Source: Salinimonas lutimaris
GTDB taxonomy: Bacteria > Pseudomonadota > Gammaproteobacteria > Enterobacterales > Alteromonadaceae
Assembly (NCBI RefSeq): GCF_005222225.1
Contig: NZ_CP036536.1
Coordinates: forward strand, 582,001 to 646,000
Direction of reading: 5' to 3'
DNA length: 64,000 bases
Positions 18,954 to 27,894 of this stretch are shown piece by piece. A program made the translations under genes and the position numbers. How positions within the stretch are numbered: position 1 is the first letter of the stretch; every line of letters begins with the position of its first letter. The notes under the pieces are model-generated. The model saw only the letters and a program-made list of their open reading frames with translations, did no database searches and had not been told where the DNA came from.

Positions 18954-20459
18954 ATGGCCGAAATTGAATTAAAATTTGTTACCCGCCAGGACTCCACGGA
19001 GGACTTTACCACAAAAGTTATCCCGGCATTAACCCAGCTTGGCATGTCTGTCAGCCAACCTCAGGTCATGCACCTGCAAAATGATTATTACGACACCCGC
19101 GAGCATGACTTTCAGCAGCACAAAATCGGCTTTCGGGTGCGGGGTAATAACGGCACCTTCGAACAAACCCTGAAAACCCAGGGGATAGTGCGCGGTGGTT
19201 TGCATGAGCGGGCGGAATACAATATTCCGCTGGACAACGACACGCCGGATTTGCGCCTGTTTGATGCCCAGGTCTGGCCCCGCGGTCTGGAGCCGGCGGC
19301 ACTGAATGCTGTGCTGGAGCGCCAGTTTTCCACCAATTTTACCCGTACCGCGGTAGATGTCACGGTGGGGGATAGCGTGGTTGAGGTGGTGATGGATAAT
19401 GGCGAAGCCACTACTGGCAAGACCCAGTCGCCTATCTGTGAAATTGAACTTGAACTGAAGCGTGGCGATCTACGGGTGATTTTTGATATCGCCGAGGTCA
19501 TCAACAGTATTTTGCCGGTGCGCGTCAGTGACGTGTCTAAAGCTGCTCAAGGCTATGAATTACTGAACGGGATTGCGCCAACAGCTCGCCATCTGCCGGA
19601 CTTTTTATCCTTGCACACTGATGTGTCTACTGAAAAAGCGTTTATTAAATCTGTGCAGGTGGCAGTACAGCACTGGCAGCATCATGAACATATGTTTATT
19701 CAGACCGGCTCGGTAAAAATGCTGGGCGAAGTCATGAATAGCCTGCGTCTGCTGTTACAGGCCGTATCACTGTATTTGCCGGTATTGCAGTGCAATCAGC
19801 TTTTAGAGTTGCATCAACAACTCATGAAATATCTGCCTCAGTGGCAATGGCAGGATGATTTGCAGAGTCTGCGTACCCTGGTGTCGAAAAAAAGCATGTT
19901 TGCTAAGTGCCTGACCCGCCATGGCTCGCTGCAAAGCTATTTGCAGGGGCGCAAAGCCGGGCTGATTCATGCCCATGATCCCGAAAGCCTGTTTTTTGCT
20001 ACCGTATCTACCGATATCAAGCTGCGAGTTACCCGCCTGTTGGTTGAAAAACCGTGGCGCGAGCAGGCTAATAATGTGGATATGCCGGTTCTGGAGCACG
20101 CCAAGGGCTGGTTGACACAAGGCTGGCAAACCGTGCAGCAAAGTATGCCAACCGGACGTATCATGGCGCCGGCAAACTATGAATCGATTGAAATCGTGCT
20201 GCGTCAGACACTGTGGAACGGCTTTTTACTGGCCAGCCTGTTTAATAATGAAAGCGAGCGCTTCCGGGCGCCCTGGCTGGATATCCTGACTGGTATCGAA
20301 GAGCTTAAAGCCCTGATGATGCTACAGGCACTGGTGGACGAAGCCGCAGACGAAGAGTTTGCTGCCATCCATGACTGGATTAAGGAAAAAACCAGTAGTT
20401 TGATAAAAGTGATGGAACGCACCCGCCAGGTAGGGATGCAGGGCGATATTTACTGGTAG
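18954..20459 (+). CDS. ygiF: CYTH-CHAD domain inorganic triphosphatase
   Basis: 501 residues. The N-terminal CYTH domain (about 1-205) begins with the metal and phosphate signature ExExK (Glu3, Glu5, Lys7 in MAEIELKF) and continues with GFRVRGNNGTFEQTLKT. The C-terminal CHAD helical domain (about 220-495) has histidines such as in WQHHEHMF. CYTH proteins cleave triphosphate groups, and E. coli YgiF hydrolyses inorganic triphosphate. CHAD domains bind polyphosphate. It is longer than E. coli YgiF, mostly in the CHAD part. In E. coli glnE follows; here an AraC-like membrane protein follows instead. Confidence 0.88.
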   Translation: MAEIELKFVTRQDSTEDFTTKVIPALTQLGMSVSQPQVMHLQNDYYDTREHDFQQHKIGFRVRGNNGTFEQTLKTQGIVRGGLHERAEYNIPLDNDTPDLRLFDAQVWPRGLEPAALNAVLERQFSTNFTRTAVDVTVGDSVVEVVMDNGEATTGKTQSPICEIELELKRGDLRVIFDIAEVINSILPVRVSDVSKAAQGYELLNGIAPTARHLPDFLSLHTDVSTEKAFIKSVQVAVQHWQHHEHMFIQTGSVKMLGEVMNSLRLLLQAVSLYLPVLQCNQLLELHQQLMKYLPQWQWQDDLQSLRTLVSKKSMFAKCLTRHGSLQSYLQGRKAGLIHAHDPESLFFATVSTDIKLRVTRLLVEKPWREQANNVDMPVLEHAKGWLTQGWQTVQQSMPTGRIMAPANYESIEIVLRQTLWNGFLLASLFNNESERFRAPWLDILTGIEELKALMMLQALVDEAADEEFAAIHDWIKEKTSSLIKVMERTRQVGMQGDIYW

Positions 20460-20495
20460 TAATGGAAATAAAACTGATGAACACAGGAAGGTGTA

Positions 20496-21575
20496 ATGTT
20501 GCAGTCTAGTCCGTGGATAATGTATTGCCTGGGTGGTCTGGGACTGATTTGGCTCGGCTCGGGGGTATTATACTGGAGACACCGGCAGGAATTACCCGGC
20601 CAAACTCCGCTTTTAATTGCCCTGTGTTTCTGGCCGCTCATTCTGCTTGATGAAATCACCTCGGCCATTGGCGGCAGTGCGCTGCAGGGGTATGGTCTGA
20701 CCGACTGGGTACCGGTACTGGTGATCACCTTGTTGTATCGCACCATCAAGCCGTCGGTGATTAAAAAGCGTGGGCCGAGCAAGTGGCTGCTGTGGGTACC
20801 GGTTACGGTGTGCATTATTTTGCAGATTCCGCTGGCACTAAGCGGTACGGCAGAAAAAGAAAGCCTGCTGATCAACGGGCCGATTGGGCACCCGCTGGAT
20901 TACTGGCCGATATATACTATTTCAATGGTAAGCGGATTTTGCATGCTTATTATTGGCTTGTTGATAACCGAAACTGTGCAAAATTATCACCGCCATTTGT
21001 CTGACCAAGTGGTAGATCCGCAAGAATACCGCTTAAAATATATTGCCAGTGCGATGGGTATTACGGTCGGATTATCTGTGATTCTGATTTTACTGGTCAC
21101 CGCTGTGACCTTTGGTTTTTTACCTATCGTGCAGTGGCAAAGCGGTTTTCATCTTATTCTGGCCACTACTTTGCTGGGGAGCCTGCTAGTGTTTATTTTT
21201 CCGCAGCGCACCGCGCCCTGTCCGCTGGATTACGATCGGCTGGATGAGCGTCAGGCCGAACAAGCGGCTATGCGTATGGCGATAGAGCAGGCTGAGCAGG
21301 TTATGCTGGAAACCCGGGCGTATAAAAAAGTTGGTCTGACGATTGATGAATTTGCGGCCCAGGCAAAACTGGATCCTACCTTACTGGCCATTGCCACCCA
21401 TCTTCTGCTGAAAAAAGACTTTCGCCAGTTTGTGTATCACTACCGGCTGGAGTATGCCAAAAATGTATTGCTGCGTAGCGATGCCAATATCGCGGCGGTG
21501 GCTAAAAAGCTGGGTCTGCATTCAGAAAAATTTATGGGCGAGGTGCTGGTGAAGCATCTGCGTAATTTAGAATAA
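20496..21575 (+). CDS. Membrane-anchored AraC-like regulator
   Basis: 359 residues. Six or seven hydrophobic helices fill about residues 7-245, followed by a cytoplasmic C-terminus (about 285-355) that resembles an AraC helix-turn-helix: LTIDEFAAQAKLDPTLLAIATHLLLKKDFRQFVYHYR followed by VLLRSDANIAAVAKKLGLHSEKFMGEVL. The second half matches the AraC pattern of the type IxxIAxxxGFxSxSxFxxxF only loosely, so DNA binding is plausible but not certain. Membrane-embedded AraC regulators of this layout are found next to genes they control. Here the neighbours are ygiF (same strand, 36 bp upstream) and mutH (convergent, one base between stop codons). Signal and targets are unknown. Confidence 0.65.
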   Translation: MLQSSPWIMYCLGGLGLIWLGSGVLYWRHRQELPGQTPLLIALCFWPLILLDEITSAIGGSALQGYGLTDWVPVLVITLLYRTIKPSVIKKRGPSKWLLWVPVTVCIILQIPLALSGTAEKESLLINGPIGHPLDYWPIYTISMVSGFCMLIIGLLITETVQNYHRHLSDQVVDPQEYRLKYIASAMGITVGLSVILILLVTAVTFGFLPIVQWQSGFHLILATTLLGSLLVFIFPQRTAPCPLDYDRLDERQAEQAAMRMAIEQAEQVMLETRAYKKVGLTIDEFAAQAKLDPTLLAIATHLLLKKDFRQFVYHYRLEYAKNVLLRSDANIAAVAKKLGLHSEKFMGEVLVKHLRNLE

Positions 21576-21576
21576 G

Positions 21577-22251
21577 CTAGCCAAATGCACTTGTCAGAAT
21601 GCGCTGGGTGAAGGTTTTGCGCAGGTAAAACCCCCGGGGGCGGGTACGAATTTTTTGTCCTTCCGGTCCCAGTGCATCGGTCTGCACGCTGCCATTCGCG
21701 GCCTTGGGACGGATGTGCAACGCGTTGCCATGCCTGGCGGTAATCTGCTCTATCTGCCCCAGCACTATCATCTCAGTCAGTTCTTCCCAGTCTTTTTGCA
21801 GCAGGGCCTCTTCCTGTTCGTCCGGTCGCCACAGCAGAGCGTTGGCGACCCTGCGCTGGGCTACCGGAATTTTGCGGTCACCTTCCACCGGCAGCCATAA
21901 TACCTGCGAGAGCTTATTTCTGACATTGCTGGTCTGCCAGCGGATTCCCGGCCGGTTTAACAGCGGCGCATAGCATACATAGGTGGTTTCAATGGGCTGC
22001 CAATGGGCATCAATGGGAACGGTTTTCAGCTCCACGCCCAGCTCAGGAAAATCCTGCTGCGGGCGTGAGCCGGCTGATGCGCCCAGCCACAATTCCAGCA
22101 GTTGCCCCTGCCAGCCTTTATGTCGCTGCAGGCTGGCCGGTACCTGAACACCGGCCAGCTCCGCCAGTTCGCCCAGTGATAAACCGGCAATTTGCTGGCA
22201 GCGGGCTAATAATTCATCAATGCTGGACGGGGGAAGCGAAGGTGGCTGCAC
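21577..22251 (-). CDS. mutH: DNA mismatch repair endonuclease MutH
   Basis: 224 residues, the family length. MutH nicks the unmethylated strand at hemimethylated GATC sites after activation by MutL. The catalytic D-(x6)-ExK set is visible in DFPELGVELKTVPID, preceded by GWQGQLLELWLGA. The C-terminal part RTRPRGFYLRKTFTQRIL is also typical. It is divergent from rppH, as in E. coli, and its 3' end nearly touches that of the AraC-like gene. Confidence 0.95.
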   Translation of the reverse strand: MQPPSLPPSSIDELLARCQQIAGLSLGELAELAGVQVPASLQRHKGWQGQLLELWLGASAGSRPQQDFPELGVELKTVPIDAHWQPIETTYVCYAPLLNRPGIRWQTSNVRNKLSQVLWLPVEGDRKIPVAQRRVANALLWRPDEQEEALLQKDWEELTEMIVLGQIEQITARHGNALHIRPKAANGSVQTDALGPEGQKIRTRPRGFYLRKTFTQRILTSAFG

Positions 22252-22338
22252 GTCGGATCCTGTTACTCAAAAAGTTGATTCTACTGGCCTGGCGCGGTGT
22301 TTTTATCACTACGGTAAGGGGCCGGCTGTGGTTTGAAA

Positions 22339-22396
22339 ATGGTCAAATACCATTAATACTTTGAATGGGCAACAGTTTATGGTCAAATGCTAGAAT
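22339..22396 (+). promoter_or_regulatory. rppH promoter region with a phased 10-bp direct repeat
   Basis: ATGGTCAAAT occurs at 22339-22348 and again at 22379-22388, 40 bp apart. The second copy ends two bases before TAGAAT (22391-22396), which with the preceding TGC gives an extended -10 element about 30 nt upstream of the rppH start. No convincing -35 is seen, which fits an activator-assisted or extended -10 promoter. Confidence 0.4.
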
Positions 22397-22425
22397 ACAA
22401 AAATAAAGCGTGCCCGGGAGTCTAA

Positions 22426-22959
22426 GTGATAGATGCCGACGGATTCCGTGCGAATGTGGGCATAGTGATTTGCAACAAAAACGGTCAAGTATTTTGGGCA
22501 AGACGTTATGGTCAACATTCATGGCAGTTTCCACAAGGCGGAATTGATGAAGGGGAAACTGCAGAACAAGCAATGTACAGGGAGTTGCACGAAGAAGTAG
22601 GGCTACGACCCAAAGACGTTACCGTCCTTGGAGTTACCCGCAACTGGTTGCGATACAAATTGCCCAAGCGACTGATTCGCCAGGGCAGTAATCCGGTTTG
22701 TATAGGGCAAAAACAAAAATGGTTTTTATTGCAACTGGATTGCCAGGATAACGATGTTGACGTTCTGAAAACCGGTCATCCGGAATTTGATGACTGGCGC
22801 TGGGTGAGCTACTGGTATCCGGTTAGAAATGTGGTGTCGTTTAAACGGGATGTATACCGTAAGGTAATGAAAGAGTTTGCAGCTACCGCCATGACCGGCG
22901 CAGGTCGTGCTGAGCGCAATAATCATGCCCGCCGGCCGCGTAAACGACGCAGAGGATAA
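22426..22959 (+). CDS. rppH: RNA pyrophosphohydrolase RppH
   Basis: 177 residues starting at GTG (22426), with GGGAG upstream. It is a Nudix hydrolase that removes pyrophosphate from the 5' end of mRNAs and so triggers RNase E decay. The Nudix box reads [23 protein letters not shown]. The N-terminus [17 protein letters not shown] and the block [11 protein letters not shown] are characteristic. A basic C-terminal tail (RRPRKRRRG) may help RNA binding. It is followed by ptsP after 18 bp, the conserved order. Confidence 0.97.
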   Translation: MIDADGFRANVGIVICNKNGQVFWARRYGQHSWQFPQGGIDEGETAEQAMYRELHEEVGLRPKDVTVLGVTRNWLRYKLPKRLIRQGSNPVCIGQKQKWFLLQLDCQDNDVDVLKTGHPEFDDWRWVSYWYPVRNVVSFKRDVYRKVMKEFAATAMTGAGRAERNNHARRPRKRRRG

Positions 22960-22977
22960 CAGTAGGAGAACAATCAG

Positions 22978-25287
22978 GTGGCAAGCCAGGGCAGTATGCT
23001 TACAACACTTAAGCGCATCGTGCAGGAGATCACGCAGCTCCCGGCTTTGTCGCAGGCTCTGGCACGGCTGGCAACTCGCGTAAAACAGGTCATGGAGGTC
23101 GACTCCTGCTCGATTTACCTGGCAGACTACGAGCAGCAGGTGTTTGTACTCAAAGCCACCGACGGCCTGCACCCCGATGCTATCGATCAGGTTTTGATTG
23201 GTTTTTCCGAAGGCCTGATCGGATTGGTGGGCCAGCGCGAAGAACCGCTCAATATTGAAAATGCCCACGAGCATCCCCGCTTCAAGCACTATCCTGAGGT
23301 ACATGAAGAAAACTACCGCGCTTTTTTAGGCACGCCCATCATACATCAACGAAAAGTGCTGGGTGTTATCACCATGCAGCAGTCGCAGAAGCGCTTTTTT
23401 GATGAAGATGAAGAAGCGTTTCTGGTTACACTGGCCGCGCAACTGGCATTGGAAATCACCAATGCGGATATTCGCGGCGCCCTGACTAATGCCAGCACGC
23501 CCAACAGCATACCGCAGCAGCGTAATGTAAAAGGGATTCCCGGCTCTCCTGGGCTTGCCATAGGGCGAGGTTTCTCCTCTGATTCTACAGTTGATTTGCG
23601 CCGTTTTTCGGTAAAACGGGCGACCGATCTGGCCCGTGAAGTTCAGCTTTATCGTCAGGCGGTAGAGATTACCCGTAAGCAGGTGGACGAATTATCCAGT
23701 CGCCTGGATGAGGGGATTCCCGATGACGTTAAAGCCATATTCCAGCTTTATCATCACCTTCTGGATGCCAACAGTCTGGGCCGGGAGGTCGAGGCTAAGA
23801 TTCAGCAGCAGTGGTGTGCCGGCTCATCGCTGAAAATGGTGATTGAAGACTACGCGGCGCGTTTTCAGGCGATGGACGACCCGTACATGCAGGAGCGGGC
23901 CATCGATATCGTCGATTTATCAAATCGAATTCTGGCCAATATTTTACTGCAGACCAACGGTACCAAAAGTCAGCTGCGCAAAGCCACAGAAGATAGCATT
24001 CTGGTGGCTGAGGAAGTCTCTGCAACCATGCTGGCTGAATTTCCCCGCGAGTTCCTCAAAGGTATTATTTCCATTCGTGGCTCGAATAACTCCCACGCCG
24101 CTATTCTGGCCCGGGCAATGGGCGTGCCGGCGGTTATGGGGTGTCAGAATGTGTCGCCCAGCCTGCTTGAAGGCAAGGAAATTCTGCTGGACGGTTATGC
24201 CGGTGATGTCATCGTATCGCCAGAGCGCCATTATAAAAATGAGTTTGTGCATCTGGTGGCCGAAGAGGGAAGCCTGGCCGAAAAAATTGATGCTGAGTCT
24301 GATCAGCCCGCGCAAAGCCAGGATGGCTGTACCATGTCTTTATTGGTTAATGCCGGTCTGTCGGTGGAGGTGGAAACCGCAGCCCGCAGTCAGGGGAACG
24401 GAATTGGCCTGTATCGCACTGAAATTCCGTTTATGCTGCGCGAAAGTTTTCCGTCAGAAAAAGAACAGATTAAGCTTTACCGGGAAGTGCTGACCTGTGT
24501 TTCGCATCAGCAGGTGACCATGCGTACCCTGGATGTGGGCGGCGACAAACCCCTGCCATACTTTCCGATAAACGAAGAAAACCCGTTTCTGGGCTGGCGT
24601 GGTATCCGGCTAACGCTCGATCATCCGGATATTTTTCTGGTCCAGATCCGCGCCATGCTGAAAGCCAGTGTGGGGCTGACTAACCTGCAGATTTTGCTGC
24701 CGATGATAAGCTCGGTCAACGAAGTGCAGGAAGCCCAGCGCTTAATCAGTCAGGCGTTCCGTGAAGTCAGTGATGAGCTGCCCGCGGGCAGTGAGCCGCT
24801 ACACCGGCCGCGAGTGGGGATCATGCTTGAAGTGCCCTCGGTGCTGTATCAATTGCCGCAGCTGGCCCGCCATGTCGACTTTTTCTCGGTGGGTAGTAAC
24901 GATTTGACCCAGTATCTGCTGGCTGTTGATCGCAATAATACCCGGGTTGCCGGGCTATATAACAGCTATCATCCGGCCGTACTCAGTGCACTGTATGATA
25001 TTGTAAAGCAGTCTGATGCCCAGCAAATTCCGGTGACCGTGTGTGGTGAAATTGCCGGCGAACCGGGCGGTGCCATTTTGCTGATGGCTATGGGGTATCG
25101 CCGCCTGAGCATGAATGCGCACAACATACGAAAAATCAACTGGGTGATCCGCAATGTCAGCCTGACTGAGAGCCAGGAGTTGCTAGCTTGTGCATTAACC
25201 GCCCACACCTACAGCGAAGTATTTGAACATATCAATCTGTACCTGGAAAACAAGGGACTTGGCGGGTTGGTCCGTGCCGGCTCCTAA
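22978..25287 (+). CDS. ptsP: Phosphoenolpyruvate-protein phosphotransferase of the nitrogen PTS
   Basis: 769 residues from a GTG at 22978, with AGGAG upstream. An N-terminal GAF domain (about 18-160, DSCSIYLADYEQQVFVLKAT) that can sense small molecules is followed by an enzyme I module. The phosphorylated histidine lies in GSNNSHAAILARAMGVPAV. The PEP-binding barrel shows LYRTEIPFM, TLDVGGDKPLPYF and SVGSNDLTQYLLAVDRNN. It starts the phosphate relay PEP to NPr to PtsN that adjusts potassium and nitrogen physiology. No ptsN or ptsO lies in this window. Confidence 0.96.
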   Translation: MASQGSMLTTLKRIVQEITQLPALSQALARLATRVKQVMEVDSCSIYLADYEQQVFVLKATDGLHPDAIDQVLIGFSEGLIGLVGQREEPLNIENAHEHPRFKHYPEVHEENYRAFLGTPIIHQRKVLGVITMQQSQKRFFDEDEEAFLVTLAAQLALEITNADIRGALTNASTPNSIPQQRNVKGIPGSPGLAIGRGFSSDSTVDLRRFSVKRATDLAREVQLYRQAVEITRKQVDELSSRLDEGIPDDVKAIFQLYHHLLDANSLGREVEAKIQQQWCAGSSLKMVIEDYAARFQAMDDPYMQERAIDIVDLSNRILANILLQTNGTKSQLRKATEDSILVAEEVSATMLAEFPREFLKGIISIRGSNNSHAAILARAMGVPAVMGCQNVSPSLLEGKEILLDGYAGDVIVSPERHYKNEFVHLVAEEGSLAEKIDAESDQPAQSQDGCTMSLLVNAGLSVEVETAARSQGNGIGLYRTEIPFMLRESFPSEKEQIKLYREVLTCVSHQQVTMRTLDVGGDKPLPYFPINEENPFLGWRGIRLTLDHPDIFLVQIRAMLKASVGLTNLQILLPMISSVNEVQEAQRLISQAFREVSDELPAGSEPLHRPRVGIMLEVPSVLYQLPQLARHVDFFSVGSNDLTQYLLAVDRNNTRVAGLYNSYHPAVLSALYDIVKQSDAQQIPVTVCGEIAGEPGGAILLMAMGYRRLSMNAHNIRKINWVIRNVSLTESQELLACALTAHTYSEVFEHINLYLENKGLGGLVRAGS

Positions 25288-25421
25288 GCCGGAACATCCA
25301 GCCAACCTGAGTAACCGTTGATTTATCAGCCTGTCTGTCTGCAAGCTTTCAATAGTGTGTTAATCTGGCTGCCGCTAATCGCAGTGCGAATCACTGCGCG
25401 CGAGATAAAAGGACGTAATTT

Positions 25422-26228
25422 ATGGATCCGGTTACCATCGTCATGGTTGCCTGCCTGGCAGTAGGGGCAGTGGTTGGTTTACTCGCTGGCATGCTGGGTA
25501 TTGGCGGCGGGCTGATTATTGTACCGGCCATTTCTTACTTGCTGGTACATGTTCAGCATATGGATACTGCTCTGGTGATGCCGATTGCCGTTGCCACATC
25601 GCTGGCCACGATTATTTTTACCGGCGCCTCTTCAGCGCTGGCGCACTACCGGTTAGGTAACATTGACCGCCAGCTGGTCAGCTGGTGTTCGGCAGGCATC
25701 GCCGTGGGCGCCACTTTAGGGGCGCAGGCAGCCAGTCATATGCCTGGCCATCTGCTTAAAGATATCTTTGCGGTGCTGGTGATACTGATTGCCGCCCAGA
25801 TGATCTTTGGCCGGACATCAGCGTCTTCCTATCAGGCCGGCAAGGCTAGTCTGGTGGCAGTGGGAGGCGGCACGGGCTTTTTTAGTGCACTGATGGGCAT
25901 TGGCGGTGGCGCCCTGTTGGTGCCACTGCTGGTCTGGTTGCAGGTTAACATTCGCAAGGCGATTGGCTGCGCTGCCTTCAGCGGACTGGTGATCGCGGTG
26001 TTTGGCACCGTCAGTTTTGTTCTGGCCGGACTGAACCGGCCCGGGTTACCCGACTGGTCGGTAGGGTATGTTTATTTGCCTGCATTAGCAGGTATTGTTG
26101 TCACTTCGGTATTTACTGCCAGCATCGGTGCAAAACTGGGGCAGCGTATGGATACCGGATTTTTAAAAAAAATACTGGCCGGGCTTCTGGTGCTGGTCAG
26201 TATTCGAATGATTGCAGGAATTGAATAA
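25422..26228 (+). CDS. TSUP (TauE/SafE) family permease
   Basis: 268 residues with about eight hydrophobic helices and two related halves, each with a glycine-rich motif (GLLAGMLGIGGGLIIVPAI near 20-38 and FFSALMGIGGGALLVPLL near 150-167), the family hallmark. TSUP permeases move organosulfur compounds, sulfite or other anions across the inner membrane, and the substrate cannot be told from sequence. The gene is inserted between ptsP and lgt compared with E. coli. Its stop is 3 bp before the lgt start, so it is probably co-transcribed with lgt and thyA. AAAGGA lies upstream. Confidence 0.88.
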   Translation: MDPVTIVMVACLAVGAVVGLLAGMLGIGGGLIIVPAISYLLVHVQHMDTALVMPIAVATSLATIIFTGASSALAHYRLGNIDRQLVSWCSAGIAVGATLGAQAASHMPGHLLKDIFAVLVILIAAQMIFGRTSASSYQAGKASLVAVGGGTGFFSALMGIGGGALLVPLLVWLQVNIRKAIGCAAFSGLVIAVFGTVSFVLAGLNRPGLPDWSVGYVYLPALAGIVVTSVFTASIGAKLGQRMDTGFLKKILAGLLVLVSIRMIAGIE

Positions 26229-26231
26229 ACC

Positions 26232-27053
26232 ATGGTGGAAAATAGTTTTCTGGTTTTTCCTAACATCGACCCGATAATTTTTAGTCTCGGGCCGTTGCAT
26301 GTACGTTGGTATGGGCTGATGTATCTGGTGGGCTTTGTGGCAGCTTATTTACTGGCGCACAAACGTCTGGAGAATACCAGCTGGAGCAAAGAGCAGCTCA
26401 GCGACCTGCTGTTCTGGAGCTTTGTGGGGGTGATTTTAGGCGGCCGTATCGGTTACGTGTTGTTTTATCAGTTTGAACTGTTTCTGGCAGAACCTGCCTA
26501 TCTGTTTAAAATCTGGGCCGGGGGCATGTCCTTCCACGGCGGATTAATCGGTGTGCTGGTGGCCATGTACTGGCGGGCCAGAAAAATGAACAGCACCTTT
26601 TTGCAGGTGGGTGACTTTGTGGCCCCGCTGGTGCCGATTGGTCTGGGCGCCGGCCGCATTGGTAACTTCCTGAATGCCGAACTGTGGGGGCGCACCACCG
26701 ATGTTCCCTGGGCAATTATTTTCCCCAACGCGGGCAATGTGCCGCGCCATCCGTCACAACTATACGAATTCGCCCTTGAAGGGGTATTGCTGTTTATCAT
26801 ACTCTGGCTATATTCGGCCAAGCCTCGACCTGTCGGGGCTGTTAGTGGTCTGTTTTTGCTGGGGTACGGCGCTTTCCGTTTCATCGTTGAATTTTTCCGT
26901 GAGCCTGATGCACACCTGGGTCTGTATGACATTGGTCTGAGTCAGGGACAAATGCTGTGTATTCCTATGATTGGACTGGGCCTGTGGCTGATGGTGCGCG
27001 CCTATCGCCAGCAATCTACTGTGACAACGAACAACCAGAGCAATAAAGCATGA
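26232..27053 (+). CDS. lgt: Prolipoprotein diacylglyceryl transferase
   Basis: 273 residues, seven membrane helices. It transfers diacylglycerol from phosphatidylglycerol to the lipobox cysteine of prolipoproteins, the first step of lipoprotein maturation, needed for NlpD and the PrsT-like lipoprotein in this window. Conserved residues are visible in [13 protein letters not shown], the catalytic-histidine region [11 protein letters not shown], the Lgt signature [16 protein letters not shown], and [14 protein letters not shown]. The stop overlaps the thyA start as ATGA, as in many gammaproteobacteria. Confidence 0.97.
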   Translation: MVENSFLVFPNIDPIIFSLGPLHVRWYGLMYLVGFVAAYLLAHKRLENTSWSKEQLSDLLFWSFVGVILGGRIGYVLFYQFELFLAEPAYLFKIWAGGMSFHGGLIGVLVAMYWRARKMNSTFLQVGDFVAPLVPIGLGAGRIGNFLNAELWGRTTDVPWAIIFPNAGNVPRHPSQLYEFALEGVLLFIILWLYSAKPRPVGAVSGLFLLGYGAFRFIVEFFREPDAHLGLYDIGLSQGQMLCIPMIGLGLWLMVRAYRQQSTVTTNNQSNKA

Positions 27054-27883
27054 AAGAGTATTTAACCCTGATGCGGCACGTCCGCGACAATGGATTTAAA
27101 AAAGAAGACCGGACAGGGACCGGCACGCTCAGTGTGTTCGGCTATCAAATGCGATTTAATCTGGCCGAGGGATTTCCCCTGGTCACGACCAAAAAATGTC
27201 ATCTTAAGTCGATTATTCACGAGCTGTTGTGGTTTTTAAATGGCGATACCAATATCGGCTATCTCAAAGAGCACGGCGTAAAAATATGGGATGAGTGGGC
27301 CACCGAAGAGGGTGAGCTTGGGCCAGTTTATGGCGCGCAGTGGCGCAGCTGGCCCACACCTGATGGCACTACTATTGATCAGATTGCCCAGGTTGTGGAA
27401 CAGATTAAAACCAATCCCGACTCCCGGCGTCTGATTGTCAGTGCCTGGAACCCGGCTGTGCTGCCAGACACTGGCATCTCACCCAGCGCGAATGCCGCGC
27501 AGGGTAAACAGGCCTTACCGCCATGTCATACTATGTTTCAGTTTTATGTGATTGACGGACGTTTGTCCTGTCAGCTATATCAGCGCAGTGGCGATATCTT
27601 TTTAGGTGTACCGTTTAATATTGCCAGCTACGCCCTGCTAACCATGATGGTGGCGCAGGTCTGCGACCTGGAGCCCGGCGATTTTATTCATACGCTGGGC
27701 GATGCGCACTTATATCTGAATCATCTGGAGCAAACCGATTTACAGTTAAGCCGAACGCCTTATGCGCGGCCGGTAATGAAAATTAATCCGGCAGTGAAGG
27801 ACATTTTTGGTTTTACCTATGAAGACTTTACATTAGCGGATTATCAGGCCCACCCGCATATCAAGGCACCGGTCGCAATATAG
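27050..27883 (+). CDS. thyA: Thymidylate synthase ThyA with active-site-adjacent insertion
   Basis: 277 residues. It makes dTMP from dUMP with methylenetetrahydrofolate. Conserved blocks are [12 protein letters not shown], the folate-binding [11 protein letters not shown], the catalytic cysteine in [12 protein letters not shown], and [21 protein letters not shown]. coli ThyA has 264 residues; nearly all the extra length is a 13-residue insertion (around [15 protein letters not shown]) between SAWNPAVLP and the catalytic-cysteine block. Similar insertions occur in some other ThyA proteins, so it is probably functional. It is translationally coupled to lgt. Confidence 0.96.
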   Translation: MKEYLTLMRHVRDNGFKKEDRTGTGTLSVFGYQMRFNLAEGFPLVTTKKCHLKSIIHELLWFLNGDTNIGYLKEHGVKIWDEWATEEGELGPVYGAQWRSWPTPDGTTIDQIAQVVEQIKTNPDSRRLIVSAWNPAVLPDTGISPSANAAQGKQALPPCHTMFQFYVIDGRLSCQLYQRSGDIFLGVPFNIASYALLTMMVAQVCDLEPGDFIHTLGDAHLYLNHLEQTDLQLSRTPYARPVMKINPAVKDIFGFTYEDFTLADYQAHPHIKAPVAI

Positions 27884-27894
27884 GAAGTAGAATT

